Assembly: GCA_965368405.1 (NCBI GenBank) | Contig: CBDUMS010000035.1 | Location: 1 to 30,678, forward strand | Reading direction: 5' to 3' | DNA: 30,678 nt | DNA from: S012-113 sp965368405 | GTDB taxonomy: Bacteria; Bacteroidota; Bacteroidia; Cytophagales; Cyclobacteriaceae | Shown here: piece after piece, positions 7,469 through 16,500 of the stretch | Numbering within the stretch: position 1 is the first letter of the stretch | Layout: each line of letters starts with the position of its first letter | The notes under the pieces: generated by a model | What the model was told of the DNA's origin: nothing | The model's input: the letters and a program-made list of their open reading frames with translations, nothing else | The model's database searches: none | Made by a program: the position numbers and the translations under genes

Positions 7469-8857
7469 ATGGCTACATCAAATAAAACAGGCAGGCTCTT
7501 AATTGTCGATGACAATGAAGATTTACTATCGGCTGCACGAATTTTTTTGAAGCGACACTTCGCGCAGATAGATGTTGAAAAAAATCCTGAAAGCATCCCT
7601 GATCTCATCCATAATGAAAATTACGATGTGATTCTATTGGATATGAATTTCACCAAAGATGTGAGCAGTGGTAAAGAGGGTTTTTATTGGTTAGACAAGA
7701 TTCTAGAAATCTCACCTTCGGCCGTTGTTGTGCTCATTACAGCCTATGGCGATGAGCAGACGGCGGTACAGGCTATAAAGTCTGGGGCAACAGATTTCGT
7801 TCTTAAACCCTGGGAAAACGAAAAACTTCTGGCTACGATCTCCTCCGCCATGCAACTAAGCCAATCACGTCAGGAAATTGTCGAATTAAAGGATAGGCAG
7901 AAGGTAATAAGCGCAGAACTGAATAATCAGTTTCATGATCTTATCGGAGAGAGCAAGGCAATGCAGGAGGTCTATAAAACGATTAAAAGGGTAGCCGAAA
8001 CCGATGCCAACGTACTTATTTTGGGCGATAATGGCACAGGTAAAGAACTTGCGGCGCGCGCTATTCACGCACAATCGGAAAGGAGGAATCAACCCTTTAT
8101 TAATGTAGACCTTGGCTCGATTACCGAGACGCTATTTGAAAGCGAATTATTTGGGCACATGAAGGGGGCGTTTACCGATGCCAAAGAAGACAGAATTGGC
8201 AGGTTTGAAGCCGCCAATGGAGGTACTATATTTTTAGATGAGATCGGGAACCTCTCCACCCCTCTTCAGGCGAAATTATTATCTACCCTGCAGAGCAGAA
8301 AAATTGTACGTGTTGGATCGAATAAACCAATTGACATTGACGTTCGGCTTGTCTGTGCAACGAACATGCCGATTTACGATATGGTTATGAAGAATACATT
8401 CCGTCAGGATCTAGTATACAGGATTAATACAATTGAAATCGACCTCCCACCGCTGCGCGATCGCGGCGAAGACATTCCTCTACTCGCCAACCATTTTCTA
8501 AAGGTATATTGTGCCAAATACAAAAAATCGGTGCACAAACTAAGTGACGCTACAATTACTCGAATGTCCATGTACAGCTGGCCCGGGAACATACGTGAAC
8601 TTCAACATGCCGTAGAACGAGCGGTAATCATGAGTAATTCTTCAGTTTTACAACCCGAAGACTTCAACTTTAATATTGCTTATGGCGACGCTGACCAGGA
8701 CAATGTAACCATCGAACAATATAACCTCGATGAAGTAGAAAAAATTCTTATCCGTAAAGTGCTCAAAAAATATAATGGCAATATAACCCAGGCCGCTAAC
8801 GAACTAGGATTAACTCGTTCATCACTTTACCGCAGGCTCGAAAAATATGGCATTTAA
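7469..8857 (+). CDS. Sigma-54-dependent response regulator (NtrC family)
   Basis: This 462-residue protein has an N-terminal receiver domain with acidic DD at 14-15, phospho-acceptor Asp58, Thr91 and Lys113. An AAA+ domain follows, with Walker A GDNGTGKE (186-193), the sigma-54 contact loop GAFTDA (233-238), Walker B FLDEIG (255-260) and a second-region R-finger area RQDLVYRI. The C-terminus is a Fis-type helix-turn-helix (NGNITQAANELGLTRSSLYRR). It therefore activates sigma-54 RNA polymerase from enhancer sites when phosphorylated. It overlaps the kinase gene by 11 bases, so they form a pair, and it is divergent from the efflux operon, its most likely target. GAFTDA in place of GAFTGA is a common variant in this phylum as far as I know. 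Confidence 0.95.
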   Translation: MATSNKTGRLLIVDDNEDLLSAARIFLKRHFAQIDVEKNPESIPDLIHNENYDVILLDMNFTKDVSSGKEGFYWLDKILEISPSAVVVLITAYGDEQTAVQAIKSGATDFVLKPWENEKLLATISSAMQLSQSRQEIVELKDRQKVISAELNNQFHDLIGESKAMQEVYKTIKRVAETDANVLILGDNGTGKELAARAIHAQSERRNQPFINVDLGSITETLFESELFGHMKGAFTDAKEDRIGRFEAANGGTIFLDEIGNLSTPLQAKLLSTLQSRKIVRVGSNKPIDIDVRLVCATNMPIYDMVMKNTFRQDLVYRINTIEIDLPPLRDRGEDIPLLANHFLKVYCAKYKKSVHKLSDATITRMSMYSWPGNIRELQHAVERAVIMSNSSVLQPEDFNFNIAYGDADQDNVTIEQYNLDEVEKILIRKVLKKYNGNITQAANELGLTRSSLYRRLEKYGI

Positions 8858-10196
8858 AGATTTTAGGACCAAAGTCTTAATCCGATTAATTATTCTAACC
8901 AGTTTAATTTCAGGATCGGTTTATTTGCTCTTCGTGAGCAACCAGACGCTTAGCGCTATTATCCTCTCTTTGGTGGCCATTGGTTCGGTAATAGAACTCT
9001 TTAAGTTCACTACCTCCACTAACCGAAAAATTACACGTTTTCTAGAGTCAGTAAAGTATTCTGACTTCGCTGCGGGTTTTACAAATGATAATTATCTCGG
9101 AGCGAGTTTCCGAGAACTCAATAGTGCCTTTAATAATGTACTCGATGCATTTAGAAAGGCTCGATCGGAGAAAGAAGAGCACTGGCAGTACCTGAACACT
9201 GTTGTTCAACATGTTAATACGGGGATTCTTTCCTTTGATGAAGAAGATAATATCGAGCTTATTAATCATGTGGCTAAAAACCTTTTGCAGCGACCTCAGA
9301 TTAAAAACCTTAGGGAATTAGAGCAATACGATATTGGTCTTTTTAATATGTTTAAGAATATTGAAACAGGCGAAAGAGGTCTCTATCGCATCGATAATCG
9401 GATCCAGTTAGCTATTCATGCTACCGAATTGATCTTACGAGGGCAGAAAATAAAGCTAATTGCTTTCCAAAATATCCAAACAGAATTGCAGCAGAAAGAA
9501 ATAGAATCATGGCAAAATCTTACGAAGGTTTTACGGCATGAAATCATGAACTCCATGACACCTATTGCATCGCTAACTTCTACACTTAATGACATCCTCA
9601 CTGAAGAGCTTGTTCAGAAAGACGATCATTTTATAATCTCTGAGGATGGAATAGATGACATCCATGAAGGGCTTAAAACGATCGCCAGCCGAAGCCAGGC
9701 CCTTATTCATTTCATTGATGCCTATCGCGAGTACACCAGTATTCCTATCCCAAAGAAAAAAGATGTTCTTATCTGTGAACTATTAGAGGAAATCAATGGC
9801 CTGATGAAAATTGACATTCGTAAAACGAAGACTGATTTTAGTTTTAGCGTTAGACCGAAAAACTTAAAAATTAATGTTGATGAAGAGCAAATCCAACAGG
9901 TACTTATTAACCTGATTAAAAATGCAATTGAAGCAGTAGAATCTATGCCAAAGGGTATTGTTCAAATAACAGCTGGCATTGACAAAAAACAGAAAGTCTT
10001 TATCGAAGTAGTAGATAATGGTAAGGGAATTATCCCCGAGGCGCTAGATCAAATTTTTATTCCTTTTTATACTACTAAAAAGACAGGCTCTGGCATTGGC
10101 CTTGCCCTTTCTAGGCAGATAATGCAGCTTCATAATGGTACCCTTACCGCAGATTCTGAGATAGACAAACGCACCGTATTTACCATGAAGTTTTAA
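8847..10196 (+). CDS. Sensor histidine kinase partner of the NtrC-type regulator
   Basis: Two membrane helices near the N-terminus (about residues 9-29 and 35-53) enclose a very short outside loop, so the signal is probably sensed in the membrane or inside. A PAS-like segment follows (about 108-215). The H-box is LRHEIMNSMTPI with phospho-accepting His231. The ATPase domain shows the N-box NLIKNAIEAV (Asn359), G1 DNGKGI (390-395) and G2 GSGIGL (414-419), as in NtrB/NtrY-like kinases. It is translationally coupled to the regulator by an 11-base overlap. Its stop codon directly abuts the stop codon of the convergent HNH gene, with no base between. Confidence 0.94.
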   Translation: MAFKDFRTKVLIRLIILTSLISGSVYLLFVSNQTLSAIILSLVAIGSVIELFKFTTSTNRKITRFLESVKYSDFAAGFTNDNYLGASFRELNSAFNNVLDAFRKARSEKEEHWQYLNTVVQHVNTGILSFDEEDNIELINHVAKNLLQRPQIKNLRELEQYDIGLFNMFKNIETGERGLYRIDNRIQLAIHATELILRGQKIKLIAFQNIQTELQQKEIESWQNLTKVLRHEIMNSMTPIASLTSTLNDILTEELVQKDDHFIISEDGIDDIHEGLKTIASRSQALIHFIDAYREYTSIPIPKKKDVLICELLEEINGLMKIDIRKTKTDFSFSVRPKNLKINVDEEQIQQVLINLIKNAIEAVESMPKGIVQITAGIDKKQKVFIEVVDNGKGIIPEALDQIFIPFYTTKKTGSGIGLALSRQIMQLHNGTLTADSEIDKRTVFTMKF

Positions 10197-10691
10197 TTAT
10201 CCTGTGGCCAGATAGGGTTTCCATTCCTGATATTGAAACCCACTAAAGTCTCGCAAAAACATAAGATAAGAAGGCTTGAATGGCTTTGTGCTAAGGGGCA
10301 TTTGCGCCTCTTCTGGAGTAAAATCGCCTTTTTTGGAATTACATGGCTTACACGCCGTAACCAGATTTTTCCAACTAGACCCTCCTCCTTTCGAACGAGG
10401 GATCACATGATCTATTGATAAATCTTTCCCACTACCGCAATACTGACATTGACTGTAATCACGCTTAAAAATATTAGTCCGTGTTAATTCTACACCGCGA
10501 TAAGGCACACTAATGTAGTTGTGAAGTCTAACGACGGCTGGAATATTAAATTCTTGGTCAACAGTATGAAATTTCGATCCATTAAATGAGCTTACCATCT
10601 CCACTTTGCGCATAAAAACAAGAATGAAGGCTCTTTTAACTGAACAAACAGAAATAGGACGATAATCTGCATTTAATACTAAGGCACGCAT
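10197..10691 (-). CDS. HNH endonuclease family protein
   Basis: The 164-residue protein begins MRALVLNADYRPISVC, the start seen in a widespread HNH family of Bacteroidota and Cyanobacteria. The nuclease motif lies at residues 82-121: CQYC (Cys82, Cys85), IDHVIPRSKGG with His95, Asn109, then CKPCNSKKG (Cys114, Cys117). The four cysteines form a zinc site and His95 is the expected catalytic base. The biological target is unknown. It is the last gene of a five-gene minus-strand cluster, 52 bases after the NlpC/P60 gene, so it may be a housekeeping repair enzyme rather than a mobile nuclease. No homing-element signs such as an intron or an interrupted host gene are visible. Confidence 0.9.
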   Translation of the reverse strand: MRALVLNADYRPISVCSVKRAFILVFMRKVEMVSSFNGSKFHTVDQEFNIPAVVRLHNYISVPYRGVELTRTNIFKRDYSQCQYCGSGKDLSIDHVIPRSKGGGSSWKNLVTACKPCNSKKGDFTPEEAQMPLSTKPFKPSYLMFLRDFSGFQYQEWKPYLATG

Positions 10692-10743
10692 TTATTCTTG
10701 AATTAATCTCAAAAAATACGTTATCTAGCCGTAAAACGAAAGA

Positions 10744-11535
10744 TCATTCCTTTAATATTCTCCGAATAGAATTAAGATTATGTGTCTTTTCTCCAGAATC
10801 TGAGTTAATTATACCTTCTTCGGTAAGCTCATCGATACGCACATAGCCCGATGCATGGATTATCCGATTATTCTCGAGAATAATACCAACATGATTTATC
10901 TTGGTCTTTGTTCCAAAAAAGCAGAGGTCTCCGGGTTCAGACTTCTCTAAATTATCTACTTTTCTTCCCTGATTCGATTGCATTGGTGAGTCCCTTTCCA
11001 GCCTATAACCACATATCTTATAAACCATCTGAGTAAATCCTGAGCAATCAATTCCAAAAGGAGATTTTCCACCCCATAGGTAAGGTGCATTTAAATACTG
11101 AAAAGCAACTTGTTTAAGTCTCTCGAACCCCCAGACCTCACCGAGGTTCTTAGATTCTCCATTGAAAGCGAACTGCTCTTCAACTTTAAATAATTCTACA
11201 GATGCAATAGGCAAGACACTACCCATTAGAATCGGTAAGGTTCTTTTCTTAAACAGCACTGTTGTACTCCGATCGAGACAAACCTTATAATCACCGCTAT
11301 TGATTTGATCGAAATAGGCATCGGTTATAGGATAATGTTGCTTAGAATCAATCCAACCCTCATAGCCATCATAATAGACCTTGATCCTCACCCATTTCCC
11401 TCGATTACTATCTTCTACAACGCTGTAATGGTCTCCAAAAAGTAGCTGGGTAACCATTTCTGCTGAATCTTGTGGCGAAACCCGAACAGGAATAACACTT
11501 AATCTGCATACGCCTTTCTCGTCTAATGCGGGCAT
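10744..11535 (-). CDS. NlpC/P60 peptidoglycan peptidase with N-terminal SH3-like domains
   Basis: The C-terminal half carries the papain-like NlpC/P60 signature: YLWGGKSPFGIDCSGFTQ with catalytic Cys164, INHVGIIL with His215, and third polar residue His227 in IIHASGY. Residues 10-130 resemble bacterial SH3 domains (KWVRIKVYYDGYEGWID), which bind cell wall. Such enzymes cut gamma-D-glutamyl-diaminopimelate bonds in peptidoglycan stems (C40 family). No signal peptide is visible from this ATG, so a cytoplasmic role in recycling imported muropeptides is possible; export by another route cannot be ruled out. It starts 4 bases after the smpB stop, so it is co-transcribed with it. Confidence 0.92.
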   Translation of the reverse strand: MPALDEKGVCRLSVIPVRVSPQDSAEMVTQLLFGDHYSVVEDSNRGKWVRIKVYYDGYEGWIDSKQHYPITDAYFDQINSGDYKVCLDRSTTVLFKKRTLPILMGSVLPIASVELFKVEEQFAFNGESKNLGEVWGFERLKQVAFQYLNAPYLWGGKSPFGIDCSGFTQMVYKICGYRLERDSPMQSNQGRKVDNLEKSEPGDLCFFGTKTKINHVGIILENNRIIHASGYVRIDELTEEGIINSDSGEKTHNLNSIRRILKE

Positions 11536-11539
11536 TCTA

Positions 11540-12004
11540 CTAATCTAAATGTTTAAGTTCGTGTTTCATGTCTTTCTCCTTAATGGATTGCCTCTTATCA
11601 TGCAACTTTTTACCTTTTGCCAAAGCAATTTCCAATTTAGCAAATCCTCTCGCATTTGTAAAAAGTTTTGTAGGAATAATTGATAATCCTTTTTCTTCCG
11701 ATCGCTTTTTCAAACGACTCAATTCTTTTTTATTTAGAAGGAGCTTTCTTTCCCGCGTTGGTTCGTGATTGAAATGAGAGCCTTGTTTGTAGATACTTAT
11801 ATGAATGTTTTTTGCGTACAATTCCCCTTGCTGAAAAACACAGTAGCCGTCTTGCAAATTAGCTTTCCCTTCCCTTATCGATTTGATTTCCGTACCCTTA
11901 AGAACCAGACCGGCCACATACTTATCTAGAAATTCATACTCATAAGACGCTCTTTTATTGCGTATATGAACATCGTTTGTAAACCTTTTTTTCTTATCCG
12001 CCAT
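11540..12004 (-). CDS. smpB: SmpB, tmRNA-binding protein
   Basis: The 154-residue product has the SmpB core: RFTNDVHIRNKRASYEYEF near the start, GLVLKGTEIKSIREGKANLQDGYC, and the basic C-terminal tail with GKKLHDKRQSIKEKD that enters the decoding centre. With tmRNA it rescues ribosomes stalled on broken messages. The ATG at 12004 (MADKKKRF) fits the family; a further in-frame ATG at 12013 would add only three residues. It overlaps the end of the thioesterase gene by 11 bases and sits in an operon with tsaD. The tmRNA gene is not in this window. Confidence 0.97.
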   Translation of the reverse strand: MADKKKRFTNDVHIRNKRASYEYEFLDKYVAGLVLKGTEIKSIREGKANLQDGYCVFQQGELYAKNIHISIYKQGSHFNHEPTRERKLLLNKKELSRLKKRSEEKGLSIIPTKLFTNARGFAKLEIALAKGKKLHDKRQSIKEKDMKHELKHLD

Positions 12005-12398
12005 TCTTCTCAATTTCCTCTAACAGGGCCGCAATTTTAGTTCTTTTTAATATCTTTTGACCAGTAATTCCTGTAGCAATTAATCTGTGGCCAGCCTTAA
12101 CCTGGATATCGCAGAGGAGCTCATGCCCAACAAATGATTTTACCGTGGCGACAACTTCAATGACTTCACCCTCTACTGCCGGCGATAGATGATCGATTTG
12201 TAATGATGTTCCTATCCCCTCCTCGTCGTCTTCTATTATTTCGAGAACAAAAAGTCGCGAAGCATATTCCATATCCCTACCTATAGCAAATGTTGAGTAA
12301 AAGGGATGCACTTCTCCAGAAGAGAACTTTGCCAAATCGTTTGCTAGAACTTCCTTTTTGAAAACTTTAGTATCGCCTACTTTACAACGCTCTATCAT
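11994..12398 (-). CDS. Hotdog-fold acyl-CoA thioesterase family protein (FlK-like)
   Basis: The 134-residue length and the pattern of a conserved Thr/Ser segment (HPFYSTFAIGRDMEYASRLFVL, residues 31-52), then SLQIDHLSPAVEGEVIEV and GHELLCDIQVKAG, match small hotdog thioesterases related to the fluoroacetyl-CoA thioesterase FlK. Members hydrolyse acyl-CoA thioesters; the substrate here is unknown. It lies 7 bases after tsaD and overlaps smpB by 11 bases, so it is co-translated with housekeeping translation genes, which gives no clear metabolic clue. A role in general acyl-CoA damage control is only a guess. Confidence 0.85.
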   Translation of the reverse strand: MIERCKVGDTKVFKKEVLANDLAKFSSGEVHPFYSTFAIGRDMEYASRLFVLEIIEDDEEGIGTSLQIDHLSPAVEGEVIEVVATVKSFVGHELLCDIQVKAGHRLIATGITGQKILKRTKIAALLEEIEKNGG

Positions 12399-12405
12399 CG
12401 ATCTA

Positions 12406-13413
12406 CTAAGATAACGGCATCCTGGCCAAAGGTTTTACATCTAAAGAAGTAAAATCTTTTCGCTGATATTTATAGAGGGCGGCAATTGCAATCATAGCAG
12501 CGTTATCCGTACAATATTCAAAAGAGGGCACATAGGTATTCCATCCATACATTACGGCAGCCTCGGTAATAGCAGTCCTTAGCCCTGAATTCGCTGAGAC
12601 CCCACCAGCAATGGCAATATCCTTAATTCCAGTATCATTCGCTGCCAAAGTAAGTTTCTCCATCAACATTTCAACGATGGCCTTTTGAATACTAGCAGCC
12701 AGGTCGGCCCGATTCGCATCTATGAAACCCTCATCCTTGGCAAGCTCCTTTCTTAAAAAATATAATATGGAGGTTTTTAGCCCACTAAATGAATAATCGT
12801 AGTCAGGAATACGGGTCTTTGAAAAGCTAAATTTATCGGGGTTACCTTCTTTAGCTAATTGATCGATCATCGGTCCACCAGGATATTCAAGCCCTAATAA
12901 CTTCGCTGATTTATCGAATGCTTCGCCCGCTGCATCATCTCGTGTCTCTCCTATAATCTTCATTTTTAAAGGGTCTTCCACCAACACAACTTGGGTATGT
13001 CCACCACTAACCGTAAGGCATAAAAATGGAAAGGTTGGCTTTGGGTCATCAATAAAATGGGCAAGAATATGTGCTTGCATATGATTTACCTCAATCAGGG
13101 GGATGTCGAGTCCTAATGCCAATGACTTTGCAAATGCAGTTCCTACAATGAGTGCACCAAGCAACCCCGGTCCTCGGGTAAAGGCAATCGCCGATAATTC
13201 TTTTTTGTCGACTCCAGCCTCTTTCAATGCCTGATCGACCACCGGGATGATACTTTGCTGGTGAGCTCGTGAAGCAAGCTCCGGTACTACACCGCCAAAC
13301 TTTTTATGGATATCTTGCGTCGCAATAACATTGCTCAGCACTTTAGCGTTCTGTATAACAGCAGCAGAAGTTTCGTCACATGAAGACTCTATGGCTAAAA
13401 TTGTAGTACGCAT
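12406..13413 (-). CDS. tsaD: TsaD, tRNA N6-adenosine threonylcarbamoyltransferase
   Basis: The 335-residue protein starts with AIESSCDETSAAV, the ASKHA phosphate-binding loop, and has the metal-binding signature NHMQAHILAHF with His111 and His115, LTVSGGHTQ (133-141), and the late motif CTDNAAMIA with its metal-binding Asp. This is the Kae1/TsaD/YgjD family. With TsaB and TsaE it attaches the threonylcarbamoyl group made by TsaC to A37 of ANN-decoding tRNAs (t6A). Length and motifs are normal. It is the first gene of the minus-strand operon and is divergent from tamB with 90 bases between them. Confidence 0.98.
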   Translation of the reverse strand: MRTTILAIESSCDETSAAVIQNAKVLSNVIATQDIHKKFGGVVPELASRAHQQSIIPVVDQALKEAGVDKKELSAIAFTRGPGLLGALIVGTAFAKSLALGLDIPLIEVNHMQAHILAHFIDDPKPTFPFLCLTVSGGHTQVVLVEDPLKMKIIGETRDDAAGEAFDKSAKLLGLEYPGGPMIDQLAKEGNPDKFSFSKTRIPDYDYSFSGLKTSILYFLRKELAKDEGFIDANRADLAASIQKAIVEMLMEKLTLAANDTGIKDIAIAGGVSANSGLRTAITEAAVMYGWNTYVPSFEYCTDNAAMIAIAALYKYQRKDFTSLDVKPLARMPLS

Positions 13414-13503
13414 TAAGTTTATTTGGTCTTATATTAAATAATTTAGCAAAAATCGTTAAAATGTAGTGAAACTGCGGGTTAATAATACGATTCATCGAAG
13501 ATT

Positions 13504-16500
13504 TTGCTGAAGAAGAAAAAATATACGTTGGTTAGGGTTTCCGGGTGGATAATTGGTATTCTTCTCCTCAATATTATTGCCCTTATCGTCCTGCTGTATA
13601 TCCCTGTCATTCAAACAAAACTGGCACAAAGCCTATCTAAAAATCTTTCGGCTAAAACTAAATTTGAGATTAGCGTTGATAAGGTTGCTATAAAATGGAT
13701 TGACCGAGCGACCGTAAAAGGACTGCGAATCGTGGACGAGGATAGTTCGGAGCTATTATATTTAACAGACCTCGAAATAAATTATAACCTTGCCGCTCTA
13801 TTTAAAGATGACATAAAACTAGATTATGTAGGTCTAAAAGGGCTCGATTTAAGACTTCAGAAACACCAAAACGACACCCTAAATATATCCGTTCTAATTA
13901 ACCGGTTTAGAGCCTTAAATGAACCAGACTCCACAAAAAAGGCATTTGGCCTCTACGTTGATCAACTAGATATTCGCAATGGCAATTTCTATTATTCGCT
14001 CGGTGCCGATTCGCTAGGACCTAAACGTTTCAACCCTAAAAATTTTGAGTTACTCGCTATTGATGCTAATCTTAGAGCTCTGCAAGTTAAAGGCGACAGT
14101 TTTAAGGTTGCCGTTAATCGACTAATTGCTACGGAAGGTAAAACTGGAACGCAGATATCGAAATTCAAAACGGCTTATTATATATCGCCAAAACAAATGC
14201 GCTTTGAGGGCTTAAATGCCTCATTAAACCAAAGCATTATAGGCGGTAACATGACCTTTGCCTACGACGGCTATGCATCGCTAAGCGATTTTATAAACAA
14301 TGTAAAAATCGATGCCGAAATTGCGGAAACCACAGTAATCACAAAAGATCTTAGCCTTTTTTCCTCCTACTTCGATAAAATAACCGACCAATATGCCTTG
14401 AGCGGAAACTTTCGAGGAGAGATTTCAGATTTTAGAATAAGAAACCTTGATCTGGAATTTGGTCAGGGGTCTATTTTAAGAGGATCCACCTATATTTCTG
14501 GCATACCCAATATCGATGAAACCTTCATGGATTTGAGTTTTAAGAACTCAGTTTTGGCCAAGAATGATTTGGCTCAGTATATCCCTTCAGAGGCCTTTGT
14601 CAAATATAATCGCTTCGAAAAAGTTAGAATGAATGGAGCCTTTACCGGTTACATCGAAGACTTTGTGGCCTATGGCGAATTCAATACTAATTTAGGAACC
14701 ATTATTTCGGATATTAACTTAAAAATTGGCGATCCCTCTCGAAATTCAAAGTATTCAGGGAAGTTAAAGCTCAGCGATTTTAACCTGGCGGGATACACAG
14801 ATAATAAGAGTTTGGGCTTAATTAGCTTAGAAGGTTCTATCGACGGTAAGGGTTTTACTCCATCCGATGCTGATTTAAAATTTGATGGAAAGGTTAGTGC
14901 TATAGATCTTAATAATTATCAATATACCGGGATCACCATCGATGGTGCTTTTCAGAAAGAATACTTTTCAGGTAGATTAATCGTAGAAGATCCAAACTTG
15001 CAATTACAAACAGTTAACGAAATCGATCTCAGGGACGGTTCGCAGCATGTGGTGGTGAATGGGGTGTTGGAATATGCCAATCCGGAGGAACTTAACCTGC
15101 TTTCGAATATGATTTTGTTACAGACCAAGATAGAGGCCAATATTTATGGTTTTAGCATGGATAGTCTAACAGGCTTTGTTCACCTCTCTGATCTTCATGC
15201 TCAGAACTCAGAGCATGACCTAACGATCCAGGACCTGACTTTTAACTCGAAGGTCGAGGACAAAGAGCGAGAATTAGAATTGATTACAGAAAAGGCAAAT
15301 GTTCGCGTTTGGGGTGATTTTACTTATAATAAGGTTTACGAGGATCTGCGCCAATTAACGACAGAATTTAAATATAATCTGCTCAATAATGCAGACTCTC
15401 TGGAGGAGTTCTACCAAGAAAATGACACGAATTTTAATGCGAAGCCCTATACCATTAACCTTGAAGGAGAGTTTGGTAATATAGATAATTTCATAAAACT
15501 CTTTGTTCCAGAGCTCCGATTACATAGCTATAGTAAAGTAGATGCCAGTTTTAGAAGTGGTTTAACCAATGCTGTGGCAATCTATTTCGAAAATGATAGC
15601 ATTACCTTTATGGAACATAGCTTTGAAGCTAATATTTTTAATCTGGATGCTTCCAAAATTGCCGGAGAGCGTAAGTTTTTGGCCTCTGCGGATATTCAAT
15701 CTGCAAATCAAGAATTGGGCAACGGCAGTATTAGTAGAGATTTATTGGTGAGCGCAGTATGGGCTGATAAGAACATTGATTTCAACTGGTACAATACACA
15801 GCCGTTACTTGAGAATGTAAATGATTTATACGGAACAGTAACCTTTTATAACGACTCAACAGAAATTCACTTCAATAGGTCCCAATTAACGCTACTCAAC
15901 GAAGACTGGACCATCCAGGATAATAACCTTATTACGATCAATAGGACCACCGCCAAAATCGAGAACTTGAATATTGGCAGCAAAGATCAGATGATCACCA
16001 TACGAGGTATTATAAGCGAAAACCCTGACGACAAACTTGGAATTACAGCGAATAACTTGAGCATTAGTATGCTCAACCCCCTACTACCTAAAAAGTTGTA
16101 CGGCAGATTAAGTGGGGAATTTGCGATTTCAAATATTTTCGATACCCCAACGATTGTGAGTAACTTTTATATCAACCAATTATACTTGAATCAGTTTTTA
16201 ATTGGTGATATCTATAGTTCGAACGACTGGAGTAATGACAATAAACTCTTTGAGGTTCAGTTTGTAGTAAGCCGATCGGGCAACCCAATAATACTTGTGA
16301 ATGGTACGTTTGATCCATTCGAAAAGGAGAATGCCTTAGATATGAGTGCATCCTTTATGAATGCTCGTATCAATATGGTTGAACCTTTTGTAGAAACCAT
16401 CTTTAGTAACCTGAAAGGTAATCTCAACGGAAAAATCAAAATTCAAGGACCATTAAGTTCGCCCGTTTTAGCAGGAACGGGAACCATTAACCGTGCGGGA

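Noticed and set aside
10197..10691. HNH gene as a homing endonuclease or mobile element
   Set aside because: No intron, intein or disrupted host gene is present; the gene sits in line at the end of a housekeeping operon.
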